Shown here: piece by piece, positions 1 through 7,562 of the stretch
Layout of the letters: every line of letters begins with the position of its first letter
Numbering within the stretch: position 1 is the stretch's first letter
NCBI GenBank assembly: GCA_017469275.1
Contig: JAFUGT010000128.1
Location: 1-41,413 of the forward strand
Origin: Lachnospiraceae bacterium
GTDB taxonomy: Bacteria > Bacillota > Clostridia > Lachnospirales > Lachnospiraceae
Length of the DNA stretch: 41,413 nucleotides
Direction: 5' to 3'
The notes under the pieces: generated by a model
Databases searched by the model: none
What the model was told of the DNA's origin: nothing
What the model saw: the letters and a program-made list of their open reading frames with translations, nothing else
Position numbers and translations under genes: made by a program

Positions 1-141
1 ATTTCGTTTACAAAACAAGCATTTCGCTTGCAAATGAAGCATCTCACTGACAAAAGTGGCATCTCGCTTACAAATATTCAGTTTTCAATTTACAAAGTTG
101 CAGTTTGGCTTACAAACTTGCATCTCGTATTTCAATTTAGC
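1..141. repeat. Degenerate 20-bp tandem repeat
   Basis: Seven head-to-tail units of 20 or 21 bp can be laid out from base 1 (starts near 1, 21, 41, 61, 81, 102, 122). The consensus is roughly ATYTCGCTTACAAANNNNGC. The left edge is cut by the window, so the array may be longer. Units differ at several positions, unlike a CRISPR array, and no unique spacers separate them. An open frame crosses the array but has no ribosome site and no recognisable product. Function unknown. Confidence 0.6.
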
Positions 142-250
142 GAAATCGGGCTTGAGAATAGCATTTATCCATTGTTGAAATACAAAATATCAAAAATATT
201 AAAAAATATGTAAAATATACTTAACATTTTTCTATAGTGGTGATATTATA

Positions 251-367
251 ATGCCAGAAGGTAAGAAAACCTTATGGATTGTTACTGCAGGACAGTCCGG
301 TAGCAGAAGTATTAAAACTAACAAATCATATGTTTATACCGGTAAGAGCCGGTGGAAAGGATTATAG
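251..367 (+). CDS. Possible 38-residue leader protein
   Basis: An ATG at 251, preceded by a GGTGAT ribosome-like site, opens a 38-codon frame that ends with TAG at 365-367, immediately before the GTG of the next gene. The peptide is basic and begins MPEGKKTLWIV. It resembles no family I know. The tight abutment suggests either a small translationally coupled protein or the remnant of an older gene. The ribosome site of the downstream membrane protein lies inside its last codons. Confidence 0.3.
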   Translation: MPEGKKTLWIVTAGQSGSRSIKTNKSYVYTGKSRWKGL

Positions 368-895
368 GTGAATGATATGACAGTATATAGCACAGGAGTA
401 GTAATTGGAATAGTAGTAGGACTTATTATAGCAGCAATAGTATTGAAGATGATTAATAAGGACGGAAGCTTTAAGACGGAGTATGACGAGAGGCAGAAGG
501 CAGTCAGGGGAACTGCTTATAAGTATGGTTTTTTTGCAACAATTATAGCAAATGCAGTTCTCATGATATTAGCAACAACAGATTATGATGTTACAAAGCT
601 TGGATTTACTTTGAATTTCATTCCGATATTGATCGGTATAATCGTTCAAGTGACATATTGTGTATTCAATGACGGTTATGTAGGACTTAATACCAATATG
701 CCAAGATTTATAGTATTCATGATTTTAATATCGGCATTTAACTTTTTCATAGGCATAATGGCGGGAGTTCATGGCGAACTTCTTAAGGACGGAGTTTTTC
801 AGGAACCGCTTACTAATCTTTTGGTCGGTGGATTGTTCATAGTTCTTGCAATTGAGCTTCTTATCAAGAAGGTAATTGATGGTAAAGAAGAGTAA
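368..895 (+). CDS. Small multi-pass membrane protein with YDERQ motif
   Basis: The 175-residue product has about five hydrophobic segments (near residues 8-28, 53-70, 83-101, 112-132 and 148-166) and ends in a short charged tail. Between the first two segments is the motif YDERQ (39-43), which recurs in small clostridial membrane proteins encoded beside XRE-type repressors. No enzyme motif is visible, so the function is unknown. The GTG at 368 is preferred because an AAAGGA site lies at about 356-361; the ATG at 377 would be far from it. The next gene, 70 bp downstream on the same strand, is a compact DNA-binding protein, and such pairs are usually one transcription unit in which the regulator controls the membrane partner (inference). 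Confidence 0.7.
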   Translation: MNDMTVYSTGVVIGIVVGLIIAAIVLKMINKDGSFKTEYDERQKAVRGTAYKYGFFATIIANAVLMILATTDYDVTKLGFTLNFIPILIGIIVQVTYCVFNDGYVGLNTNMPRFIVFMILISAFNFFIGIMAGVHGELLKDGVFQEPLTNLLVGGLFIVLAIELLIKKVIDGKEE

Positions 896-965
896 ATGTT
901 GCGTTGAAGGTGTATTCCCTGCGAATATAGTACAGCAGATCTGAATATTAAGGAGTGTGATCAGT

Positions 966-1160
966 ATGAAGAATCTTAGATTGAAGGCAGCCCGTGCAGG
1001 TCTTGATATGTCTCAGGATGACCTTGCCAAAAAGGTAGGGGTATCCAGACAGACCATAAGTGCAATAGAAAAAGGAGACTACAACCCGACAATTAATCTT
1101 TGCATCAGTGTATGTAAGGCACTTGATAAGACACTTGATGAATTGTTCTGGGAAGAATAG
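966..1160 (+). CDS. Compact XRE-family DNA-binding regulator
   Basis: The 64-residue product is almost entirely one helix-turn-helix domain of the XRE/Cro class. The recognition region reads SQDDLAKKVGVSRQTISAIE, followed by the family's NPTINLCISVCKAL segment and a C-terminal LDELFW ending. Proteins of this size act as dimeric repressors on nearby promoters. The ATG at 966 is chosen because an AGGAG site lies at 951-955, ten bases upstream. The upstream GTG at 957 would touch that site. It follows the membrane protein gene and is closed by a strong terminator, so the two probably form one unit. Confidence 0.88.
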   Translation: MKNLRLKAARAGLDMSQDDLAKKVGVSRQTISAIEKGDYNPTINLCISVCKALDKTLDELFWEE

Positions 1161-1184
1161 AATAGTTAATAAATATAGGGATAG

Positions 1185-1230
1185 ACAGTCTTTTATCATC
1201 AAATGAAAGATGATAAAAGGCTGTTTTTTC
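1185..1230 (+). terminator. Intrinsic terminator after XRE gene
   Basis: A 16-bp stem (1185-1200 with 1209-1224, one G-T pair) encloses an eight-base loop and runs directly into six T residues. It closes the membrane protein/XRE unit. Confidence 0.92.
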
Positions 1231-1434
1231 TTGCTATTTTTCATATAATATATTATTTTAAAATCACACTCATTTTACCCCTTACAGTGGTCGAGGGCGG
1301 AAGGCTTGGAGAGCAGGTCGCGAAGGATTGTACCAATGGAGGAAATTATCGGGTTGGAGTTCAATATGTTGAGGCAGTTGACAGATAAGTAACGGATTTT
1401 AAATAATAATTACCTTGAATGGAGAGAAGATTAT

Positions 1435-2304
1435 ATGAACAACATAGAAATCGCAAAGCAGACACTTCAGATAATTGCAAACAGGCAGTATGAAGTATCA
1501 GGGAAAAGCATACATTTACCGGATTATGACTATGAGGAGGTAGTGGTGTATTCTCCGGAGGATGGTGCTAAATTATTGGAAAACAATATTAATAGGACAG
1601 GTAAAGACATTGGGAAAAATGAAATTTTAGAAACAAACAATATATCAAAGCGGAATGATATACAAAGATATTTGACGGAGTTATGTAAACTAACAATAAC
1701 AACAGAAGATTCTTTCCAGGCTGCAAGAAGGTACGAAAAACCCCTGGTTATGAATTTTGCCAACGCACATAATCCTGGCGGTGGATTCAAGTTAGGTGCT
1801 AATGCGCAGGAGGAGGCACTTTGCAGGTGCTCTACATTATATGCGTCAATCACATCCAAAAAGGCATCCGAGATGTATCATTTCAACAACACGCATATCA
1901 ATAAGGTGGAATCTGACTATATGCTGCTTTCGCCAAATGTGTGCGTATTCAGGGATGAGAAGTATGAGCTTCTTGCAGAGCCGAAGATGGCGTCAGTAAT
2001 AACACTTCCTGCACCTAACAGGTATGGTGCGGCATTGCTTGCATCGAAGAAGACCATAGAAGAGACAATGCTTAGAAGAATTAGGATAATGCTCTTAATT
2101 GCAGCGGATAACGGATATAAGAATCTTGTTCTTGGTGCTTGGGGATGCGGAGCCTTCGGCAATAAGCCGGAGGATGTGTCAGGATATTTCCGGACTGTGC
2201 TTGTTGATGAAGGGTATGGAAGATATTTTGATGAGGTTTGCTTTGCTATATACGGAAACGAGGATGGAAAGAATATAACGGCTTTTCGGAAGATGTTTGA
2301 GTAA
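1435..2304 (+). CDS. Bacterial-type poly(ADP-ribose) glycohydrolase (TIGR02452 family)
   Basis: The 289-residue product matches the microbial PARG/TIGR02452 macrodomain family, which removes ADP-ribose from modified macromolecules. The diagnostic signature GGG-x7-QEE is present: glycines 115-117 and Q125-E126-E127, with E127 the likely catalytic glutamate. It is preceded by NAHNP, a typical ADP-ribose-binding segment. The C-terminal LGAWGCGAFGNKP segment is the second conserved phosphate-binding loop. Length is normal for the family. A GGAGAGAAG ribosome site precedes the ATG. It stands alone: a terminator lies upstream, and decayed sequence and the next promoter lie downstream. Roles in stress or phage defence are known for relatives, but nothing here decides between them. 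Confidence 0.88.
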   Translation: MNNIEIAKQTLQIIANRQYEVSGKSIHLPDYDYEEVVVYSPEDGAKLLENNINRTGKDIGKNEILETNNISKRNDIQRYLTELCKLTITTEDSFQAARRYEKPLVMNFANAHNPGGGFKLGANAQEEALCRCSTLYASITSKKASEMYHFNNTHINKVESDYMLLSPNVCVFRDEKYELLAEPKMASVITLPAPNRYGAALLASKKTIEETMLRRIRIMLLIAADNGYKNLVLGAWGCGAFGNKPEDVSGYFRTVLVDEGYGRYFDEVCFAIYGNEDGKNITAFRKMFE

Positions 2305-2497
2305 AATAGAACAGTTATTAATTACCTGACATGGTATGTCCGGTGTGAAAATAACGAATTCCCGTTATATGTCGTGGATTTATGAGTGTGCTTGAGGTAG
2401 AATTATATATGTTTTATCAAGCAGTATTGAATGTTGATGTCGCTTGGTAAAAAAAGTATTTTCGGAATGCAGCACTGCACATGGGAGGCATATTATA

Positions 2498-2563
2498 ATG
2501 GACCAGAAAAAGACCGGAGAATTTCTCAAAGTTTTTCACCTCCATCAACATAATATCTGCTAA
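2498..2563 (+). pseudogene. Truncated N-terminus of an XRE regulator
   Basis: After a good GGGAGG site, an ATG opens with MDQKKTGEFLK. This is the usual start of a large group of clostridial XRE repressors, in which LRKEKGLTQEQLAE would be expected next. Here it shifts into an unrelated reading and stops after 21 codons. No later helix-turn-helix sequence follows before the gltB promoter. The simplest reading is a deletion remnant. The rest of the 2305-2597 gap holds nothing I recognise. Confidence 0.5.
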
Positions 2564-2597
2564 TAAACATAATTTATTTGAAGGAAAAAATTTTTTC

Positions 2598-2625
2598 TTG
2601 ACTTTTGAAAATAAAGTCATATACT
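2598..2625 (+). promoter_or_regulatory. gltB promoter
   Basis: TTGACT (2598-2603) and TATACT (2620-2625) are 16 bp apart. This matches the purF and carA promoters in spacing and -10 sequence, and P1 of the leader begins ten bases later, in the position expected for the transcript start. Confidence 0.82.
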
Positions 2626-2635
2626 ATATCTAGAT

Positions 2636-2705
2636 GTTCCAAGGGTGGAACGAATGAATAGATATATTAATTGAACATTGTATGTGTATGAAGCAAGGGT
2701 GTTTC
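2636..2705 (+). promoter_or_regulatory. ANTAR-type dual-hexaloop antiterminator of gltBD
   Basis: P1: stem GTTCC (2636-2640) and GGAAC (2647-2651) around loop AAGGGT. P2: stem GAAGC (2690-2694) and GTTTC (2701-2705) around the same loop AAGGGT. Both loops have A at position 1 and G at position 4, the recognition pattern of ANTAR RNA-binding regulators. P2 shares bases 2697-2705 with the 5' arm of the following terminator, so P2 and the terminator cannot form together. Protein binding to P1/P2 should therefore allow read-through into gltB. Confidence 0.85.
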
Positions 2706-2729
2706 GAGTTTTACTCGAAGCACCCTTTT
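2697..2729 (+). terminator. Leader terminator (attenuator) of gltBD
   Basis: A 12-bp stem pairs 2697-2708 with 2714-2725 around a five-base loop and is followed by TTTT. It lies between promoter and gene, so it is an attenuator. Its 5' arm overlaps P2. Confidence 0.9.
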
Positions 2730-2970
2730 GCGTGTTAGCAACGAGCCACGCGTCAGAAATAAATCATAGACACTGTAAGCTTGCTTACAAAGTGTTATAT
2801 GATTTATTTCTGGAATGTGGCGGTGCAAGATGTCCGGGGGACATCTGCTTTGCACGGACCGTAGCGGAGCGAAGACCTGCCACGACCGATGCCGAAAACA
2901 CAGAAATCTTTGATTTCGTTGTGTTTCTGCATGCAGAGCAGATGAAGCGAAGCGAAATCGAGGTGCGCAT
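2730..2970 (+). repeat. Structured leader element, copy 1 (gltB)
   Basis: This 240-nt stretch follows the attenuator and shares long near-identical segments with 14997-15232. In order it holds: GCGTG/CACGC around a GCAACGAGC-containing loop; a long hairpin (2754-2812) with 15-bp base, CTTG apex (2780-2783) and an AA bulge (2789-2790); hairpin GTGCAA-GATGTCC (2823-2855); hairpin AAACACA-GAAATC with TTT loop (2896-2926); and the palindrome CTGCATGCAG (2928-2937). It ends before the gltB ribosome site. It could be an untranslated RNA domain or an inserted palindromic repeat. I know of no named family for it. Confidence 0.7.
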
Positions 2971-2998
2971 AATACACTGGTATGCAAGGAGGAAAAAT

Positions 2999-5900
2999 AT
3001 GAACAAGGAATTAGAGAAAATCAGACAAAACGGTTTATATGATCCGCAGTTTGAACACGACAACTGTGGTATCGGTGCAATTATTCAGATTGACGGTAAG
3101 AAGAGTCATCAGCTGGTTGCTGATGCTTTAAGTATTGTGGAAAATCTTGAGCACAGAGCGGGAAAAGATGCGGAAGGAAAGACCGGTGACGGAGTTGGTA
3201 TTCTTACACAAATACCGCACAAATTCTTTGTTCGTAAGATGGCTCAACAAGAGGTAAAACTTCCGGATGAAAGAAAATACGGTGTGGGAATGTTTTTCTT
3301 TCCTCAAAGTGATCTGGAAAACCGTCAGGCTAAGAAGATGTTTGAGATTATAGTTGCTAAAGAAGGTCTTAAGATTTTAGGATGGAGAAAAGTTGATACA
3401 AAGCCGGAAGTATTAGGGAGCAAGGCATTAGAATGTATGCCGGTCATTATGCAGGTGTTTATTGAAAGACCGGATGGTTTTGAGACTGACCTTGATTTTG
3501 ACAGAAAACTCTATGTTATCAGAAGGGAATTCGAGCAGAGTAATGTTAACACTTATGTTCCGTCTCTGTCATGTAGAACAATTGTGTATAAAGGAATGTT
3601 CCTGGTCGGACAGCTCCGTACATTTTTCCTTGATCTTATGGATAAGGATTATGAGTCTGCAATCGCTATGGTTCATTCAAGATTTTCAACCAATACCAAT
3701 CCAAGTTGGAACAGAGCCCATCCTAACCGCTTCATGGTGCATAATGGAGAGATTAATACCATAAAGGGTAATGCGGATAAAATGCTGGCAAGAGAAGAAA
3801 CGATGTCAACTAAGATGCTGTCGGCGGATGATATGACTAAGGTGCTGCCTGTAATTTCTTCAAGCGGTTCAGATTCGGCAATGTTAGATAACACTTTGGA
3901 ATTTCTGGTGATGAGTGGCATGGAACTTCCCCTTGCGGCTATGATAGCAATACCTGAACCATGGGCGCACAACGATACACTTACTCAGGAGGAAAGAGAT
4001 TTCTACCAGTATTATGCCACTATGATGGAGCCTTGGGACGGTCCGGCATCAATTCTTTTTTCTGATGGGGATATTATGGGCGCAATTCTTGACAGAAATG
4101 GTCTTAGACCGTCAAGATATTATGTGATGGATGATGGCAGACTTATACTTTCCTCAGAGGTGGGGGTTCTCCCGCTTCCCGAAAAACATATCGTGAAGAA
4201 AGAAAGACTTCACCCGGGCAAAATGCTTCTGGTAGATACAACGAAAAACAAGATATATTCCGATGAAGAAATCAAGGAAAGATATGCACACAAAGAGCCG
4301 TATGGCGAGTGGCTTGACAGCAATCTGCTTAAACTCAAGGATATCAAGATTCCCAATGCAAAAATTCCGTCTTATACAGACGAAGAGAGAACAAGACTTC
4401 AGAAAGCATTTGGTTATACATACGAGAATTATCATGAGGGTATTCTCAATATGGCATTAAATGGAACAGAACAAATAGGTGCTATGGGCGTTGATACCCC
4501 TATAGCTGCACTTTCAGATCAATATCAACCTTTATTTTACTACTTTAAACAGTTGTTTGCGCAGGTGACCAATCCGCCTATTGATGCAGAGCGGGAAAAA
4601 ATTGTAACTTCACGTACTGTCTATGTGGGAACAAACGGTAATCTGCTGGAGGAAAGACCTGAGAACTGCCATGTTTTGAAGATACACAATCCCATTCTTA
4701 CAGATCTTGATCTTCTAAAAATCGAAAACATTAAGGCAGAAGGCTTTAAGGTGGCAAAGGTATCTATACTACATTATAAGAGTACACCGATTAAGAGAGT
4801 GATCGATCATTTATTTGTAGAGGTGGATAAAGCATACAGAGAGGGAGCTAACATACTGATATTGTCTGATCGCGGTGTAGATGAAAATCATGTTGCATTA
4901 CCATCTTTACTTGCTGTGGCGGCAGTTCACAGACATTTGGTCGTCACTAAGAAATGTACAGCCATGTCGCTTATTCTTGAGTCGGGAGAACCAAGAGAAG
5001 TACATCATTTTGCAACGCTTCTTGGTTTCGGCGCTTCCGCAGTCAACCCTTATCTGGCTCATTCAACTATCAAAGAACTGGTGGATAGTGATCTTCTTGA
5101 TAAGGACTACTATGCTGCGGTTGATGACTATGACAGTGCGATACTTCACGGTATAGTAAAGATTGCTTCGAAAATGGGGATATCCACAATACAATCATAT
5201 CAGGGAAGCAAGATATTTGAAGCAATAGGAATATCGAAAGAAGTTGTGGATGAGTATTTTACAGGTACAGTGAGCCGGGTAGGAGGTATAACGCTTGAGG
5301 ATATCGCCAAGGCGGTAGATAAGCAGCACAGTCGTGCATTTGATCCGTTAGGTCTTTCTGCTGATCTGGAACTTACGGCAGTAGGACGTCATAAATCAAG
5401 AAGTCAGGGAGAGAACCACAGATATAATCCGCGTACAATACACATGCTTCAGTCGGCCACAAGAGAAGGCAATTATGATAAGTTCGTGGAATACACCAAA
5501 ATGGTGGATGCCGAGGAGACAGGATATTTAAGAAGTCTTATGGACTTTAATTATCCTGAGGCAGGTGTCCCGATTGATGAGGTTGAAAGTGAGGAGGAGA
5601 TTGTCAAACGTTTTAAGACAGGGGCTATGTCTTACGGTTCAATTTCTGAGGAGGCACATCAAACGCTGGCAATTGCAATGAATCATTTACATGGAAAGTC
5701 AAACAGTGGTGAGGGTGGAGAAAGTGAAGAACGAATCGCATCTGCCGGAACGAAGCATGACAGAAGTTCAGCTATTAAGCAGGTGGCAAGTGGAAGATTC
5801 GGAGTTACGAGCAAATACCTTGTAAGTGCAAAGGAAATACAGATTAAGATGGCTCAGGGTGCTAAGCCGGGGGAGGGAGGACATCTTCCGGGGAAGAAGG

Positions 5901-7549
5901 TATATCCATGGATTGCAAAGACGAGACATTCTACTCCGGGAGTGAGTCTTATATCACCGCCGCCACATCATGACATATACTCTATAGAGGATTTGGCACA
6001 GCTTATATACGATCTGAAAAATGCCAATAAGAATGCCCGCATTTCAGTGAAACTTGTATCAGAGGCAGGAGTGGGAACTGTTGCGGCAGGAGTGGCAAAG
6101 GCAGGGGCACAGGTAATACTTGTGTCAGGCTATGATGGAGGAACGGGGGCAGCACCATTAAGTTCTATTCATAATGCGGGACTCCCGTGGGAGTTGGGAC
6201 TCGCAGAAACACACCAGACATTACTTTCTAATGGGTTGAGAAATCAGGTGGTCATAGAAACTGATGGAAAATTAATGAGTGGAAGGGATGTGGCGATTGC
6301 TGCCCTGTTAGGTGCAGAGGAATATGGCTTTGCGACAGCACCCTTAGTTACTCTTGGCTGTGTGATGATGAGAGTTTGCCATCAGGATACATGTCCGATG
6401 GGTGTGGCCACACAAAATCCTGAACTTAGAAAGCGCTTTGCGGGCAAGCCGGAGTATGTGGAAAACTTCATGATTTTTATTGCAAGACAGCTTCGTGAAT
6501 ATATGGCCAAACTTGGTGTAAGAACAATAGATGAAATGGTTGGAAGAACTGATCTTTTGAAGGTCAAAGATTGTCTTGATGATGAGCAGGCGAAAATTAA
6601 CCTCAGTCAAATTTTGGTGGATTGTTCGGGTATAGACAGATCGTTGCAGACATTCCACTCTGAGATGGCTTATGATTTCAAGTTGGAAAATACAAAAGAT
6701 GAGAAGGTGTTATTAGTAAGTAAAGCCATCCGGGATTCTATTGAAAAGGGTAAAAAGAGCAGTATAGATATCGAATTGACTAACATAGATAGAACCTTTG
6801 GAACACTTCTTGGAGCAGAGATTACCAGAAATAATCCTGAGGGGCTTGCCGAGGATACGATAGAAGTCAACTGTACAGGCTCAGGAGGACAGAGCTTTGG
6901 AGCATTTATTCCCAAGGGACTTACCATGAAACTTGTTGGTGACAGTAACGATTATTTTGGCAAAGGTCTTTCCGGTGGAAAACTGATTGTGCATGCTCCA
7001 AGTGATGCGAAGTATGATCCGGAAGAGAATATAATTATAGGTAATGTTGCTTTATATGGTGCAACTTCAGGTGAGGCTTATATTGCCGGCATGGCAGGTG
7101 AGCGCTTCTGCATTCGTAACTCCGGTGTGACGGCTGTTGTGGAAGGTGTAGGAGAACATGGCTGCGAGTATATGACGGGAGGTCATGCTGTGATATTAGG
7201 ACCTACAGGCAAGAATTTTGCCGCGGGAATGAGTGGCGGCGTTGCCTATGTACTTGATGAGGAAAGCACACTTTATAAGAATCTGAACAAGCAGCTTGTG
7301 GTAATGGAAAAGGTGGAACTGAAAAATGATAAGGAGGAACTTAAGAGAATCATTGAAAATCATGTGAAGTATACGGGTTCTAAGAAAGGTCAGAAAATTC
7401 TTGATGACTTTGACGGATACATTGGTAAATTTAAGAAAATCATACCTACAGATTACAAGGAAATGCTTAGACTTACTGCAAGAAATGAGGAGCAGGGAAT
7501 GGATAGAGAGCAGGCACAGATTGAGGCATTTACAGAGTTAGTGGGATAG
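2999..7549 (+). CDS. gltB: Glutamate synthase large subunit
   Basis: The enzyme converts glutamine plus 2-oxoglutarate to two glutamates, working with GltD. The 1516-residue product has the full family layout: class II glutamine amidotransferase domain, central linker domain, FMN-binding synthase domain and C-terminal beta-helix. The catalytic cysteine is Cys23 in DNCGIGA, after a short propeptide that must be removed. The 3Fe-4S ligands lie in C-x5-C-x4-C (Cys1121, 1127, 1132) followed by PMG. The ATG at 2999 has an AAGGAGG site just upstream and places the propeptide at normal length. The frame stays open for 107 codons upstream, but that DNA is the structured leader. gltD follows 13 bp after the stop. 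Expression is predicted to depend on ANTAR antitermination. Confidence 0.97.
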   Translation: MNKELEKIRQNGLYDPQFEHDNCGIGAIIQIDGKKSHQLVADALSIVENLEHRAGKDAEGKTGDGVGILTQIPHKFFVRKMAQQEVKLPDERKYGVGMFFFPQSDLENRQAKKMFEIIVAKEGLKILGWRKVDTKPEVLGSKALECMPVIMQVFIERPDGFETDLDFDRKLYVIRREFEQSNVNTYVPSLSCRTIVYKGMFLVGQLRTFFLDLMDKDYESAIAMVHSRFSTNTNPSWNRAHPNRFMVHNGEINTIKGNADKMLAREETMSTKMLSADDMTKVLPVISSSGSDSAMLDNTLEFLVMSGMELPLAAMIAIPEPWAHNDTLTQEERDFYQYYATMMEPWDGPASILFSDGDIMGAILDRNGLRPSRYYVMDDGRLILSSEVGVLPLPEKHIVKKERLHPGKMLLVDTTKNKIYSDEEIKERYAHKEPYGEWLDSNLLKLKDIKIPNAKIPSYTDEERTRLQKAFGYTYENYHEGILNMALNGTEQIGAMGVDTPIAALSDQYQPLFYYFKQLFAQVTNPPIDAEREKIVTSRTVYVGTNGNLLEERPENCHVLKIHNPILTDLDLLKIENIKAEGFKVAKVSILHYKSTPIKRVIDHLFVEVDKAYREGANILILSDRGVDENHVALPSLLAVAAVHRHLVVTKKCTAMSLILESGEPREVHHFATLLGFGASAVNPYLAHSTIKELVDSDLLDKDYYAAVDDYDSAILHGIVKIASKMGISTIQSYQGSKIFEAIGISKEVVDEYFTGTVSRVGGITLEDIAKAVDKQHSRAFDPLGLSADLELTAVGRHKSRSQGENHRYNPRTIHMLQSATREGNYDKFVEYTKMVDAEETGYLRSLMDFNYPEAGVPIDEVESEEEIVKRFKTGAMSYGSISEEAHQTLAIAMNHLHGKSNSGEGGESEERIASAGTKHDRSSAIKQVASGRFGVTSKYLVSAKEIQIKMAQGAKPGEGGHLPGKKVYPWIAKTRHSTPGVSLISPPPHHDIYSIEDLAQLIYDLKNANKNARISVKLVSEAGVGTVAAGVAKAGAQVILVSGYDGGTGAAPLSSIHNAGLPWELGLAETHQTLLSNGLRNQVVIETDGKLMSGRDVAIAALLGAEEYGFATAPLVTLGCVMMRVCHQDTCPMGVATQNPELRKRFAGKPEYVENFMIFIARQLREYMAKLGVRTIDEMVGRTDLLKVKDCLDDEQAKINLSQILVDCSGIDRSLQTFHSEMAYDFKLENTKDEKVLLVSKAIRDSIEKGKKSSIDIELTNIDRTFGTLLGAEITRNNPEGLAEDTIEVNCTGSGGQSFGAFIPKGLTMKLVGDSNDYFGKGLSGGKLIVHAPSDAKYDPEENIIIGNVALYGATSGEAYIAGMAGERFCIRNSGVTAVVEGVGEHGCEYMTGGHAVILGPTGKNFAAGMSGGVAYVLDEESTLYKNLNKQLVVMEKVELKNDKEELKRIIENHVKYTGSKKGQKILDDFDGYIGKFKKIIPTDYKEMLRLTARNEEQGMDREQAQIEAFTELVG

Positions 7550-7562
7550 GAGGAATATGACA

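Noticed and set aside
1-141. CRISPR array
   Set aside because: Units are adjacent without unique spacers, are degenerate, and no cas genes are present.
1336-1392. 18-codon frame after the XRE terminator
   Set aside because: It has no convincing ribosome site and no similarity I can recognise; at most a gene remnant.
2351-2368. ATAACG/CGTTAT hairpin with six-base loop AATTCC as another ANTAR P1
   Set aside because: Loop position 4 is T, not G, and there is no second hexaloop or terminator close by.
2636-2730. T-box or glutamine riboswitch as the leader type
   Set aside because: No T-box sequence or specifier loop is visible, and the leader does not show the three-way junction of the glnA riboswitch. 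The paired A1/G4 hexaloops with terminator overlap fit ANTAR targets.
2678-2998. Open frame of 107 codons upstream of and in frame with gltB, as an N-terminal extension
   Set aside because: It covers the attenuator and structured element, puts the catalytic cysteine far from the N-terminus, and lacks a ribosome site; the ATG at 2999 has an ideal one.
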